Below are positions 1-8,843 of a DNA stretch of 63,562 bases, in pieces (within the stretch, counting starts at the first letter, position 1; each line of letters begins with the position of its first letter). A program made the translations under genes and the position numbers. Origin of the DNA: Deltaproteobacteria bacterium. Its GTDB lineage: Bacteria > Myxococcota_A > Polyangia > Polyangiales > Ga0077539. The stretch spans positions 1-63,562 of the forward strand of contig JAUXYJ010000032.1 in the NCBI GenBank assembly GCA_030694465.1, written 5' to 3'. The notes beneath the pieces are model-generated. The model did no database searches, had not been told where the DNA came from, and saw only the letters and a program-made list of their open reading frames with translations.

Positions 1-531
1 CAAGAGAGCGACCTGCAGACCAAGATCGCAGAGTTCTTTGCCGCCGGTTCGCGCTGGGTCTGGGTCGTGCGCTTGCTTGGCCCTCGAAGGGTCGAGGTCT
101 ACGCCAGCCCCACCAGCATGGTCACTCGCGTAGGCATGGACCTCCTCGAAGCGCCTGGGATTTTGCAGGAATCCATCCCCGCCGCCGCGATGTACGACCG
201 CCGCGTCGCCCTCGATATCACACACCGAAATCTCTTGATCCGCGCCGGCTACCGCGACATCGAGAGCGTCCGCGAAGAGGGCCGCGAAGAGGGCCGCGAA
301 GAAGGCCGCGAAGAGGGCCGCGAAGAGGGCCGCGAAGAAGGCCGCGAAGAGGGCGAGCTCAAGACGCTCTGGGCCCTCGCAGCGCGGACACTCGGGCGAG
401 CGCTCCAAGCAGAAGAGCAGACAAAGATCCAGCGAGCGCTCCGCGAGGGGGGACTGTCCAACGCGATTGAGCAGGTCACGAGCTCACGTGAAGAGCTCTC
501 ACGGATGCTCCGCGAAGAGTCAATTCGCTAG
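1..531 (+). CDS. Uma2-like protein, C-terminal part (5' end outside window)
   Basis: The frame is open from base 1, so the true start lies outside the window. The visible 176 residues begin with a stretch (SDLQTKIAEFFAAGSRWVWV, then RVEVYAS) that resembles the central part of Uma2-family endonuclease-like proteins, which have a PD-(D/E)XK fold and are abundant in myxobacteria and cyanobacteria. A linker of seven REEG units follows at about residues 91-118 and then a helical tail. The repeats are expected to form a charged helix. The catalytic residues would lie upstream, so activity cannot be judged. The TAG stop at 529-531 directly abuts the stop of the convergent gene at 532. The family call is moderate and the physiological role is unknown. 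Confidence 0.7.
   Translation, partial: QESDLQTKIAEFFAAGSRWVWVVRLLGPRRVEVYASPTSMVTRVGMDLLEAPGILQESIPAAAMYDRRVALDITHRNLLIRAGYRDIESVREEGREEGREEGREEGREEGREEGREEGELKTLWALAARTLGRALQAEEQTKIQRALREGGLSNAIEQVTSSREELSRMLREESIR
271..354 (+). repeat. 12-base tandem repeat, 7 units, coding REEG
   Basis: Seven consecutive copies of CGCGAAGAGGGC occur, with copies 3 and 6 reading GAAGGC at the end. The unit is a multiple of three, so copy-number change by slippage would keep the frame and only lengthen the helix. Confidence 0.9.
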
Positions 532-1206
532 TTATTTTACAATCGTTGCGCGCATTCGGCGACGAGCCAGGCCCACAGCGAGGGCCGCCGCTCCCAGCCA
601 CAACGCGCCCGACCTTTCGCGCGGGCGAGTCGTCCCAGACCGAGACACCGCACACTGGATCCCGCCGGTCATCATGGGCTCGTTGCTCGACGCGTCGGTC
701 ATCATCGCGTCACCGCCCGCGTCCATCGTCTCGCCCCCGCCATCGGTGGCTGGGCCGCCGCTGTCTCGCCGAGGTGGCAAGAAATAACAACGGCCGCCAT
801 TGCACTCCACCGGGTTGGTGGGGGTTGCACACGTTGGGCTGAGACAATCCGCAGCCGTCGTACACCGAAGAGACTCGACGGGGAGACATCCCGCACGGCC
901 GATACAGACCGAGCAAGACGAGCACTCGGAAGTCTGCGTGCAGGCCCGCCGCGACGTCGGTGCAAAACACTGCCCTCGCTCGCAGATCCGCCCCGTGCAA
1001 GGCAAGCAGTCCGAATCGACGGTGCACCGATCTGGCACTGACTGAGAGAAGCATCGACCTCCATCACAGACTGAGGCACATCCACACTCTTCGTTGCCTG
1101 AACATGTTGGCCCTGCGTCAAAGGCCGTGGGTGCTTCGGCGCCAGCCACCGCGCTCGCCACCGACAACGCCACCACCACAACCCAAGAGACCACCCGCTT
1201 CGTCAT
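532..1206 (-). CDS. Secreted cysteine-rich protein with MYXO-CTERM-like tail
   Basis: I start this 224-residue protein at ATG 1206 because the signal peptide (MTKRVVSWVVVVALSV, cleavage near AGA) then begins properly; an ATG at 1224 adds six residues. The mature part has many Cys in units of the type DSDCLPCTGRICERGQC and TQTSECSSCSVC, then a Gly/Asp-rich linker. The C-terminus has a Cys (GIQC), a hydrophobic helix (ALWLGAAALAVGLA) and an Arg cluster (RRRMR), the three-part layout of MYXO-CTERM surface-sorting signals. It is the last of three same-strand envelope genes (3624 to 532). No binding partner can be deduced. Surface location is an inference from the tail. Confidence 0.7.
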   Translation of the reverse strand: MTKRVVSWVVVVALSVASAVAGAEAPTAFDAGPTCSGNEECGCASVCDGGRCFSQSVPDRCTVDSDCLPCTGRICERGQCFAPTSRRACTQTSECSSCSVCIGRAGCLPVESLRCTTAADCLSPTCATPTNPVECNGGRCYFLPPRRDSGGPATDGGGETMDAGGDAMMTDASSNEPMMTGGIQCAVSRSGTTRPRERSGALWLGAAALAVGLARRRMRATIVK

Positions 1207-1256
1207 AAGAATCCATCCACCCATTTCTGCCAACGAGACTGTTAGCCCGCGTGAGC

Positions 1257-1901
1257 CTAGCCCGTTGTCCATGTGCTGACCAATAGTCTCTGCTCTTTTG
1301 TCACGGTGCCTGCGTTGGTGTGGATCGAGACACGCACACGCCGCTCTCCCCGCCCCGCTCCGAGCCACCCCCACAGCCGCACGAGCGTGCGCGCGTGGGG
1401 CGCGACCACGTTGTCAAACACGGGAGCCTCGACGCCAAGCGCAGGCCAGCGTGCCGCGGCGAGCACGTCGGCGGGTTCAGACGCGAGCGTCCACGCTTGG
1501 TTGTCCACGGGCATGCGCGAGAGCGAAATGAGCTCACGCATAAAGCGCACCTCGCGCGAGGATTCGTCCTGCAAATCGACACGCCAATGAGCAATCGCGA
1601 GAGGAGTGATCTCACGATTTTCGATCGAGACAAACAGCACGACGCGGTCAAACCGAGACGCACACTCAGGGCCCTCGCTGGGTCCGCAGGGGACCACGCC
1701 GTTGGCGCCCACCAGAGCCGCGTGAATCTCAACCGAGGCTGCGGGCTCTGGAGTCACTTGCGCGGGGCTCAGGGATGCCATCGGGGCGGGCGCTGCGCGG
1801 CGAGGCGCAGGGGGCCTCGCGTGCGAAGAGCAAGCGATTGGACTGGCCATTGTGAGCATGAAGAGCCCACACAGCGTCCCTCGGTGAGCGTGTCTTCGCA
1901 T
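1257..1901 (-). CDS. Putative lipoprotein, function unknown
   Basis: This is a 214-residue protein from ATG 1901. The N-terminus is basic (MRRHAHRG), then hydrophobic, ending in SPIAC with the lipobox Cys at residue 24. The remainder is Pro/Ala-rich to about residue 50, then a compact region without a recognised motif (RFDRVVLFVSIENREITP), suggestive of a beta-sandwich. It lies 37 bases after the ZU5-like lipoprotein and 50 bases before the Cys-rich secreted protein on the same strand, so the three are probably co-transcribed. I cannot assign a function. Confidence 0.65.
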   Translation of the reverse strand: MRRHAHRGTLCGLFMLTMASPIACSSHARPPAPRRAAPAPMASLSPAQVTPEPAASVEIHAALVGANGVVPCGPSEGPECASRFDRVVLFVSIENREITPLAIAHWRVDLQDESSREVRFMRELISLSRMPVDNQAWTLASEPADVLAAARWPALGVEAPVFDNVVAPHARTLVRLWGWLGAGRGERRVRVSIHTNAGTVTKEQRLLVSTWTTG

Positions 1902-1938
1902 GCGCGCACTTAACCCATGGGGGCACGCAGAGCTTGGA

Positions 1939-3624
1939 TCAGACCCGCAGATCGCTGAGCAAAAAGAACAGAGGCCCCGTGGCTTGATCGCCCACGGTGA
2001 CGAGCAAGAGCTGGTTGGTCTCGGGCAACAAGCGCAGCGCGCGCGGGAGCAAGCGGTTGTACTCGGGCGTCCCCATGGCTGCAACGGTGAGCAAAACACC
2101 AGCGACTCCGCCCCCTGCGGTGTGCACGAGGATCTCGGGGCGGCTGCTCGTGATGCTCAGCATGCGGCCGGTGTTCTCGATCACGGCGTCGATCGCGACG
2201 CCCGGCACGCTGGTCTCGGTCCAGAGCTCACTACCCGACACGAAACTCCGGGTCCTGAGCACCGAGGTGGGCGCGCTCGCGCTGCGGACCACGGCGACGA
2301 TTTGGCTGCCGTTGGGCGACTGCTGCACGCTCGCCACGAGGCCGGCAAGCGAGACCTCGCTGCCGAGACGCTGTCCAGCGGGCAGCGCACGAAAAGACAC
2401 TGATCCTGCGGCAGAGAGCGAGCCTGTCTCGACGATCGCGGTGTAGGTGTTGCGAGAGTCTCCCTGAGCGAAAAAATCGCTCCGTGGGTCGCTCGTCGCT
2501 GCGACCGTCGCCGTAAAATTCGCGGCGAGGTTTGTCGCTCGAAGGCGATAGATGCTGATCGGCGGGGTGCCCACGATGACCGCAACAGAGATCTGCTCGG
2601 CGTACAAGCGCGTCGGAGCGGTGCCCCGGACGACGCCAAAGACTCGGTCGCGAATGGCGGGCGCCGTGTCGTAGGCGATCGGCGTCGCGTTGGCTGGAAA
2701 GTGAATGTTTCCGTACCCTTGCAGCCCAACCCAGTAGCCCCCTTCGAGGTCACGAAACACCGGCTGTTCGATCCCCCCGCGGCGCGCCGTCGAGAGGTCT
2801 CCGGGCGGCACAAACGTGCGCGACACCGTCTGCTCAAACGACGGAGAGAACACGTTGTAGTGCCCTACCGCGAACTCACGTGTGGCCACGTTGCCCAAGT
2901 AACTCACGACGCCGTTCTCGACCGAAATCTGTCGAAAGTCCGGTGGCACTCGGACCCTCGGCGCAGGCAACTCGAGCAGGCAAAAACCACCCGCTTGCGA
3001 GCGACAACGGTTGCTTGGTCGAGAAGCACCACAGCCGCCCAACGACAAACACAGCGGCGGTCGCGCGATGTTAAACGCTCCCGCCGTGGCGACGCTGAGC
3101 CGCTCGATTCGCACCGTCACGCTCGCGCTCGTGGACGCGACCTGGCTCACGTTGGTCCACGCTCCGTCTGCAAACAGCCACGCACGACAGGATTCGTCCG
3201 TGGTCTCGAGGGCACTGCGCATCCGCGGCGCAAAAGGCAGGGTCAACAGCGCGGGCATCGCGAGCGCCTCGCCCGCGGGTTCGATCGCAAACATCGGCCC
3301 AATGCGCTCTGAGTTGGGCGCGAGTGGCACGTCCGTCTCGCCCCGACGCAGGGTGATCATCGTGGGTCTTGCGAGCGCGCCGGGCGGAATCTCGAGCCGC
3401 ACTCCCGCAAACAGTCCCCCCGCGGCCCCCTCGAGCACGCCGCCCTCGGGCCCGATCATTTGCGACTGACTCTCGGCGACCGCGAGAGACTCTGCCTGAG
3501 TATCCGCAGCGCGATCGAGCTCAGAGACGACCGCAGTCGGCCCACACCCAGGGCTCACAAACGCGACCCCCAAGCCCAACCAACGCCCTCGTACCGCCCT
3601 GCGCCATGTGTGTGTTCGATGCAT
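1939..3624 (-). CDS. Lipoprotein with ZU5-like domain
   Basis: This 561-residue protein has a basic start, a hydrophobic core and VSPGC with Cys27 as lipobox cysteine. About residues 57-165 contain the phrase IGPEGGVLE followed by VRLEIPPGAL and ITLRRG, the pattern of ZU5 domains found in bacterial surface proteins. The rest is Val/Ser/Thr-rich and looks like an all-beta, possibly propeller-like, region (LGNVATREFAVGHYNVFSP, LEGGYWVGLQGYGNIHF). It is the first gene of a three-gene minus-strand run. The ZU5 resemblance is by motif reading only; the role of the C-terminal part is unknown. Confidence 0.75.
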   Translation of the reverse strand: MHRTHTWRRAVRGRWLGLGVAFVSPGCGPTAVVSELDRAADTQAESLAVAESQSQMIGPEGGVLEGAAGGLFAGVRLEIPPGALARPTMITLRRGETDVPLAPNSERIGPMFAIEPAGEALAMPALLTLPFAPRMRSALETTDESCRAWLFADGAWTNVSQVASTSASVTVRIERLSVATAGAFNIARPPLCLSLGGCGASRPSNRCRSQAGGFCLLELPAPRVRVPPDFRQISVENGVVSYLGNVATREFAVGHYNVFSPSFEQTVSRTFVPPGDLSTARRGGIEQPVFRDLEGGYWVGLQGYGNIHFPANATPIAYDTAPAIRDRVFGVVRGTAPTRLYAEQISVAVIVGTPPISIYRLRATNLAANFTATVAATSDPRSDFFAQGDSRNTYTAIVETGSLSAAGSVSFRALPAGQRLGSEVSLAGLVASVQQSPNGSQIVAVVRSASAPTSVLRTRSFVSGSELWTETSVPGVAIDAVIENTGRMLSITSSRPEILVHTAGGGVAGVLLTVAAMGTPEYNRLLPRALRLLPETNQLLLVTVGDQATGPLFFLLSDLRV

Positions 3625-3903
3625 GGATTGACCGTATCAGCTCTGGCATGCCGCACGCCGAGAGAGTCTGTGCGTGCTGAGCGCAATCTCCGCACAATCA
3701 CTCTCATGGCGCTCGAACACCCACCGCTCTTCACGGCGCTCTTGCCAGCTTATTTGCTGACATTTCAACCATGCACGCTAGGCCTAAGCGCAACACACGC
3801 ACACACTGAAGTGAAGAAGAACCACACAATGCCACTACGCAACGCGACGGTGCAGGCACCCCATTCGCCAGGAGCGCGGCTCACTGCTACGCTGAATCCC
3901 TAC
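3625..3903. other. Intergenic region, divergent
   Basis: These 279 bases lie between the minus-strand ZU5-like lipoprotein and the small membrane protein. They should hold both promoters. I see no convincing sigma-70 pair, repeat or RNA gene. Long open frames crossing it lack coding-like composition. Confidence 0.5.
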
Positions 3904-4122
3904 GTGAATATCCAAGCCAACAGCCTCATCGCGTCGTTCTTTATCTCCACCGTAGGGCTGAGCTTTTTTATCTACGGCAAGAAGCAGCGACGCGTCCCGC
4001 AGCTCGTGAGCGGGCTCGCGATGATGGTGTTTCCGTACTTTGTGACCAACGTCCCGGCGATGCTCGTGATCGGCGCAGCGCTCACCGTGTTTGCGCTGTT
4101 CGCTTCTAAACTTGGGCTCTAA
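3904..4122 (+). CDS. Small integral membrane protein, 72 residues
   Basis: Start GTG 3904 is chosen because VNIQANSLIASFF begins right there and the upstream frame (rich in Pro/His/Thr) does not look coded. Two hydrophobic stretches (SLIASFFISTVGLSFFIYG and a C-terminal one ending in LTVFALFASKLGL) flank the basic turn KKQRRVPQ. This matches a small two-helix inner-membrane family, often labelled as an amino-acid transport protein without experimental support. No clear Shine-Dalgarno is visible. The HEAT/TPR gene follows after 45 bases. Function unknown. Confidence 0.65.
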   Translation: MNIQANSLIASFFISTVGLSFFIYGKKQRRVPQLVSGLAMMVFPYFVTNVPAMLVIGAALTVFALFASKLGL

Positions 4123-4167
4123 CAGCCGCGATACACGCTGCGAACGGCCGTGTATTCTTCGCGCGCA

Positions 4168-5973
4168 ATGCTCGCCGAACTCGACGCCATCGACTGGTCC
4201 AAGCTCTCCCACGCGTACGGCCCCGCGACCGATGTCCCAGACATGCTTCGCGCCCTCAACGCTCGCGACGAAGAGACCGTGCGTGACGCCCTCGCGCACG
4301 CGTTCAGCAATATTTTTCACCAGGGGACGCGCTACACCGCCACCGCCGAGGCGATCCCCTTCGTGGCCCACATCGCAGAGAGCAAGCGTGGCCCCGAGCG
4401 CGCACAGGTCCTCTCGTTGCTCACCCACTGCATCGCCGGACACTTCTCGCTGGTACACGGCCCAGACACCGCGTCCGGCGCGATCTGGTCGTCAACGCCG
4501 CCCACGACGCATGCCCAAAGCGACTACGAACAAGTGCTCGCATCTTGCGAAAACGCTGGCGAATCAACGATCGCTGTGGCGCTCTCGTCGCTCACACACC
4601 CGAGCCCACGCGTGCGTATGCCCGCGGCGCACCTGCTCGCCGCGCTGCGTGGGTTTGCTGATCGCCATGCGGTCTCAGAGCGGCTCTCTGCGTGTATCGC
4701 AGACGAGCCCAACGACGACGTCCGCGCCGTGATGCTCTTTGCGTGGGGCCACACCTCTGGCCTGCGCGACCACACCCTCTGCGCGACCCACGCGCGCGCG
4801 CCCGAGCCCTCGCTCTCACGGTTGGTCGCGTCGGTGATGTGCCTTCGACGCGGACATTCGGCCAGCGAATTCGCCAAGATTGTGCTCGACGCGATGGACG
4901 ATGTTTCGCTCGCGACCGCGTACGGAGGGCTCTCGATTTGCGCGACAGAGCTCGTGAGTGACCTCGCCGAGGTGCTGCAACAGTGCGCGCCAAGCTCGCT
5001 TGATGCGGCGTTTGATCGCTTACTCGCGCGCCTCGCGGTGGTCAGCGATTTTAGCGCTGTGGGTCTCTTGCGCGCCGCGCTCAGCGTGGCCTTCGCAGAC
5101 GCTCCAGTGCCCGCAGAGTTCAACGATCGACAGCGCGCCCTGCTAGAGACTCTCGCGCGCAATCAGGGCTTCTGGATGCTCGGAAATGCCCTGAATATCC
5201 TCGCCGAACGAGGCCTCCCCGGCGACCGAGAGCGCCTGGCCGCGCTCGTCGGGGTCGCGGTGGTCCATGACCCCATCGCACAGCTCCGCCAGCGCGCACG
5301 GTTTGGCGAGAGCTTTGGTCCAGAGCACTCACTCAACGACTGGAACGAGCTGCTCGCGTTGGTCCCTGACGACCCCGAGGCGCTCGCGCGATCGGGGGCC
5401 GCGTTGCTGAAGCTCGACGAGGTAGACGAAGGCGTAGCAAGACTCTCACGCGGAGTCGATTCGCTCACGGGCCAAGACCAGGGATACGCGCTCGCGAGCA
5501 TCGGGTACGTGCACGCAGAGCGCGAAGAGTACGCGCTCGCGCTCGAGTATTTTGTCCGCGCACAGGCACACTTTACCGGCGAAAACGCTGAGCAATTGCA
5601 GCACAATCGCGTCGCGATGCTCGAGCGCCTCGGGCGCCCCGACGAGGCCCTCGCGCTCAACTATGCGCTTGAGCCCACCGACGCCGAGGGCTTCTATCGT
5701 CGCGGCTTGGCCGAGGTCAAAGCGGGGCGCTATCGCGAGAGCATCGCGTCGATCACCCGCTCGCTTGAGAGCAACCCTACACACGCCAACGCGCACTACA
5801 CGCTCGCATGTGCGTACGCTCTGTCAGGCGAGCCAGACCACGCCCTGGACTCGATCGAGACCGCGCTCAAGCTCGACAGCGGGCTTCGTGATGACATCGC
5901 GAATGACAGCGATTTTGAAGCCATTCGGGCTCTCCCTCGGTTTGCATCGCTGGTGCATGGCGTGCTTCACTGA
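4168..5973 (+). CDS. HEAT-like and TPR repeat protein
   Basis: This is a 601-residue cytoplasmic protein. I take ATG 4168 (MLAELDAIDWSKLSHAYG); an in-frame GTG at 4150 adds six residues. Residues 1-370 are Ala/Leu-rich helical pairs of HEAT type (FVAHIAESKRGPERAQVLSL; SSLTHPSPRVRMPAAHLLAAL). The C-terminal 200 residues are TPR-like (GYALASIGYVHAEREEYALA; ANAHYTLACAYALSGEPDHA) and end in the motif DSDFEAIRALPRFASLV common at the end of TPR arrays. No enzyme motif is present. A scaffold or protein-interaction role is an inference. Confidence 0.75.
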   Translation: MLAELDAIDWSKLSHAYGPATDVPDMLRALNARDEETVRDALAHAFSNIFHQGTRYTATAEAIPFVAHIAESKRGPERAQVLSLLTHCIAGHFSLVHGPDTASGAIWSSTPPTTHAQSDYEQVLASCENAGESTIAVALSSLTHPSPRVRMPAAHLLAALRGFADRHAVSERLSACIADEPNDDVRAVMLFAWGHTSGLRDHTLCATHARAPEPSLSRLVASVMCLRRGHSASEFAKIVLDAMDDVSLATAYGGLSICATELVSDLAEVLQQCAPSSLDAAFDRLLARLAVVSDFSAVGLLRAALSVAFADAPVPAEFNDRQRALLETLARNQGFWMLGNALNILAERGLPGDRERLAALVGVAVVHDPIAQLRQRARFGESFGPEHSLNDWNELLALVPDDPEALARSGAALLKLDEVDEGVARLSRGVDSLTGQDQGYALASIGYVHAEREEYALALEYFVRAQAHFTGENAEQLQHNRVAMLERLGRPDEALALNYALEPTDAEGFYRRGLAEVKAGRYRESIASITRSLESNPTHANAHYTLACAYALSGEPDHALDSIETALKLDSGLRDDIANDSDFEAIRALPRFASLVHGVLH

Positions 5974-6013
5974 TCAGCGTCACTTTGTATTCTTTCTTTG
6001 TGGGAGGTCCGTG

Positions 6014-6517
6014 ATGAACAGACGATGGCTCGGGGCGTTCGTGGGATGTGCGGCAGTGGTGCTCTCGGCGCGCGAAGCGAGCGCGTGTATTGCCCCTCGC
6101 GACAGGCCCGATGGGTGTCGTGGCTGGGAGCTCAACAACGCCGTGCAGCCCATTGGTCTTGTGGGCTTGCTGGTGGCTGCGCCTTCGCTCGCTACAGACG
6201 TGGCGATTCTCGGTTGGGCTGCCCATGGGCAGGGGATTCCGCGGCCGTGGGCCATCGCGGGGACCGTGATCTGGGGCGCGCACACGATCGTGAGCGCTAC
6301 GACCCTGGGCATCGTGGCAGCGAACGTAGGAAACCAAACCGAGTATCTCGTGATCCCGCTGCCCTACACGATCGTGAGCGCAGCGTCGCTGGGTCTCTCG
6401 CTCTGGGCCCTCGCCAACCCTTATCGCGAGGCCGCTACACAGCGGGCACTCAGCCTCGGCGTGATGCCGTGGGTCTCGCCACAGAGCACAGGGATCACGC
6501 TCGCAGGGCGCTTCTAG
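6014..6517 (+). CDS. Secreted or membrane protein, tandem paralog 1
   Basis: This is a 167-residue protein. ATG 6014 is set by GGAGG at 6003-6007, six bases upstream; an in-frame GTG at 6011 directly precedes it. It has a signal peptide ending SARE-ASAC, then a short Cys-containing segment (CIAPRDRPDGCRGWEL), then three or four hydrophobic segments (IGLVGLLVAAPSLA; ALGLSLWALANPYREA region). It is probably membrane-embedded or very hydrophobic. The next gene is a paralog with almost identical ends. No family name is recognised. Confidence 0.75.
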   Translation: MNRRWLGAFVGCAAVVLSAREASACIAPRDRPDGCRGWELNNAVQPIGLVGLLVAAPSLATDVAILGWAAHGQGIPRPWAIAGTVIWGAHTIVSATTLGIVAANVGNQTEYLVIPLPYTIVSAASLGLSLWALANPYREAATQRALSLGVMPWVSPQSTGITLAGRF

Positions 6518-6646
6518 CAGAGCGCGTGATGGCAGGTTTTTCACAGTGATTTGTCGATCGTCTGTACGTCAGTTCTCGGCAGACTGAGACGTGGTATCCT
6601 GCTGTGACTTAAGGTCGTTTGGCATTCTTTTTGTGGGAGGTCCGTG

Positions 6647-7153
6647 ATGAACAGACGATGGCTCGGGGCGCTCGTGGGATGTGCGGCAGCGGTGCTCTCG
6701 GCACGGGAAGCGAGCGCGTGTGAAGCGCCACCCACCATGCCCGAGGGGTGCCGTGGCTGGGAGCTGCGGAGCACAGCGTTTACCTACAGCCTTGGGGGCG
6801 CATTGCTGACGATCCCAAGCATGATCACGACGGTGGCGATCGTCGGATGGACTGGCTATGGGCAGGGCGTTCCGCGTGCTTGGTCTGTCACAGGGACCGC
6901 AGTGTGGGGCGCGCACACCCTGCTCGGAACCGTCGCGATTGGCCTCATCGCAGCCAACGCAGGCAATGACGTGGCAGCGCTGATCACCCTCCCGTTGATC
7001 TACACGATCGTGAGCGCAGCGTCGCTGGGTCTCTCGCTCTGGGCCCTCGCCAACCCTTATCGCGAGGCCACTACACAGCGGGCACTCAGCCTCGGCGTGA
7101 TGCCGTGGGTCTCGCCACAGAGCACAGGGATCACGCTCGCAGGGCGCTTCTAG
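6647..7153 (+). CDS. Secreted or membrane protein, tandem paralog 2
   Basis: This is a 168-residue paralog of the preceding gene, with the same GGAGG-to-ATG arrangement. The signal peptide and last 50 residues (YTIVSAASLGLSLWALANP and on) are nearly identical to paralog 1; residues 25-115 are diverged but keep the Cys pair and the hydrophobic pattern (CEAPPTMPEGCRGWEL). The 129-base gap before it has a weak TTCTCG / TATCCT pair at 6573-6600 (16-base spacer) that could be its own promoter. Function unknown. Confidence 0.75.
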   Translation: MNRRWLGALVGCAAAVLSAREASACEAPPTMPEGCRGWELRSTAFTYSLGGALLTIPSMITTVAIVGWTGYGQGVPRAWSVTGTAVWGAHTLLGTVAIGLIAANAGNDVAALITLPLIYTIVSAASLGLSLWALANPYREATTQRALSLGVMPWVSPQSTGITLAGRF

Positions 7154-7250
7154 CAGAGCGCGTGAGGGCAGGGTTTTGTCTGACAGATTGTGTTTAGAAC
7201 ACGCAAGTCTCTACCGCAGACATGCCCCGAGTCGCTGTGAGCGACACGAG

Positions 7251-7270
7251 ACCCGGCGACGTCGCCGGGT
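7251..7270. terminator. 20-base perfect palindrome between convergent genes
   Basis: ACCCGGCGAC is followed directly by its reverse complement. A second hairpin, GTCGCT-gtg-AGCGAC, lies at 7231-7245. The position between convergent stops (7153 and 7285) fits a bidirectional terminator, but there is no T tract. The core is also one of seven copies of a 14-base palindrome in this window. Confidence 0.45.
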
Positions 7271-7284
7271 GGTCGCTTACGCGC

Positions 7285-8808
7285 TCAAGGAGTCGCCGCC
7301 GCAGGCGTCTCACGACGCGGCGCTGGGTCGACAATGTTGAAATCCACGCGACGATTCTCACCGCGCGCCGTGCGCAGCGCACGTCCACGCATGCCCTCAA
7401 TCGCACGCAACGGACGCGTCTCACCGAAGCCGTGCGCTTCGAGTCGCGCCGCTTCGACGCCATGCTCAGAGAGCCAACGCATCACGCTCTGGGCGCGGCG
7501 ATTGGACAGGTCCATGTTGGACGCGTCATCGCCTACGTCGTCGGTGTGGCCTTCGACAGACACACGACGAATCCTCGGGACCGCACGCAACACCTCGGCA
7601 ACAGCCGTGAGCACTGGGATCGAGCGTGGGAGAATCACGTCACGGTTGGTAGCAAAAAACACCGGGCGCGTGATGTGAATCGCTGCGCTGTCCATGGACA
7701 CGATGCTCGGGCAGCCATTGCGCAGCGGGTTGGTGCTGGGCGCTCCGGGCTGGTCGGGACAGTGATCGGTCACGTCGGGCACCGAGTCGCGATCGCGGTC
7801 GGGCAGCGGGCAACCCTCGCGCGCAGGATCTGGGTTAAATCCCTGCGGAACCGTGCGGCACTGGTCTGCGTGGTCAAGCACTCCGTCCCCGTCGGCGTCG
7901 CCATCGGGACAGCCACGGCGTTCGGGATCGGGGTGGTCTCCGTGAGGCGTGGTGACGCATTGGTCTTCGGGATCAAAGACGCCATCGCCGTCCGAATCGG
8001 TCAGCGGACAACCGCGACGTGATGCATCGGGATGAGCGCCAGCGGGGACCTCGACGCAGGTGTCTTCGTCGTCATAGACACCATCGCCGTCGCGGTCGGG
8101 ACGTGGGCATCCGCGGCGCGCAGGATCAGGGTGATCGCCTGCGGGGACTTCGACGCAGAGGTCTTCGCCGTCGAGCACACCATCGCCATCACGATCTGCG
8201 GGCGCGTCAACGACGGGTGCGTTGTCGGGTCGCGGAGGACGCAAGGTAAACGACACACCGAAGGTGAGCGCCATCGCATCGGCCGGCAAATTCTCAGTCG
8301 GTTCGTGCTTCACAAAGTGAAACCTCGCGAAGGGCCCGACGCCCAACCAGCGCAGCGCTTGAAACTCAAACCCAAGCCCCGCGTCGAAGCCAAAGCGCTG
8401 CTCGGCCCCGGTGAGCACGAGCCCCGCGTTGCCATCGAGCCAGAGCCTCCCGACGCGCCCGATCATGGGCTCAAGGCGAAGTCCGCCCTGAAACGCGAGC
8501 GTGCGCCCGAGCTCACGGTTGGCCATGCTCGAGAGATAGAACCCGTTGTGCACCGAGAGCTGAATCGACAGAAAATCCACTGGATTAAACGCGAGTCGCC
8601 CTGTCGCTTGGATCGCGACGCTGTCGTACCCAAGCTGTGCGCGTTGGACATCGACCACCATGAGCCCCGCGCCCACTTCGCCACGAAGGGCAAACGAGTG
8701 CGCGCCGATTTGTGCGTGGGATTCGCGCGCAACGAGCACGCTCGCGAGGGCAGCAGCGGCGACACTCAAACGAGAAGCGTTTGGATAATTCCTGCTATTT
8801 CTTTGCAT
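7285..8808 (-). CDS. OmpA-family outer membrane protein with TSP type 3 repeats
   Basis: This is a 507-residue protein from ATG 8808, which places the signal peptide (cleavage after ESHA) at the start. Residues 35-195 are beta-rich with alternating hydrophobics, consistent with an 8-strand outer membrane barrel. About residues 205-345 hold five calcium-binding thrombospondin type 3 units of the form DRDGDGVLDGEDLC. Residues about 380-500 form an OmpA-like peptidoglycan-binding domain (VEGHTDDVGDDAS, then NMDLSNRRAQSV). It would tether the outer membrane to the cell wall. It lies 35 bases downstream of a large Cys-rich lipoprotein and is probably co-transcribed from the promoter near 10700. 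Confidence 0.85.
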   Translation of the reverse strand: MQRNSRNYPNASRLSVAAAALASVLVARESHAQIGAHSFALRGEVGAGLMVVDVQRAQLGYDSVAIQATGRLAFNPVDFLSIQLSVHNGFYLSSMANRELGRTLAFQGGLRLEPMIGRVGRLWLDGNAGLVLTGAEQRFGFDAGLGFEFQALRWLGVGPFARFHFVKHEPTENLPADAMALTFGVSFTLRPPRPDNAPVVDAPADRDGDGVLDGEDLCVEVPAGDHPDPARRGCPRPDRDGDGVYDDEDTCVEVPAGAHPDASRRGCPLTDSDGDGVFDPEDQCVTTPHGDHPDPERRGCPDGDADGDGVLDHADQCRTVPQGFNPDPAREGCPLPDRDRDSVPDVTDHCPDQPGAPSTNPLRNGCPSIVSMDSAAIHITRPVFFATNRDVILPRSIPVLTAVAEVLRAVPRIRRVSVEGHTDDVGDDASNMDLSNRRAQSVMRWLSEHGVEAARLEAHGFGETRPLRAIEGMRGRALRTARGENRRVDFNIVDPAPRRETPAAATP

Positions 8809-8843
8809 GGTCTTGGTCTCTAGGGGTCGTTCGGCGGTGAGAA

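Larger units (their letters stand above)
5990..7167 (+). repeat. Tandem gene duplication with conserved ends
   Basis: Two blocks are shared between the adjacent paralogs. The 5' block is 5990-6090 against 6623-6723 and covers the Shine-Dalgarno, start and signal peptide. The 3' block is 6365-6528 against 7001-7164, with only one mismatch before and through the stop codon (GCT against ACT) and homology continuing about ten bases past it. The middle parts align as proteins but differ strongly as DNA. Confidence 0.9.

Noticed and set aside
249..479. Minus-strand frame rich in SRPS repeats
   Set aside because: It is only the reverse complement of the REEG repeat array and has no start or context.
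3460..3903. Extension of the 72-residue membrane protein to a 220-codon frame
   Set aside because: The extra part is antisense to the neighbouring lipoprotein in places and has no membrane or domain features.
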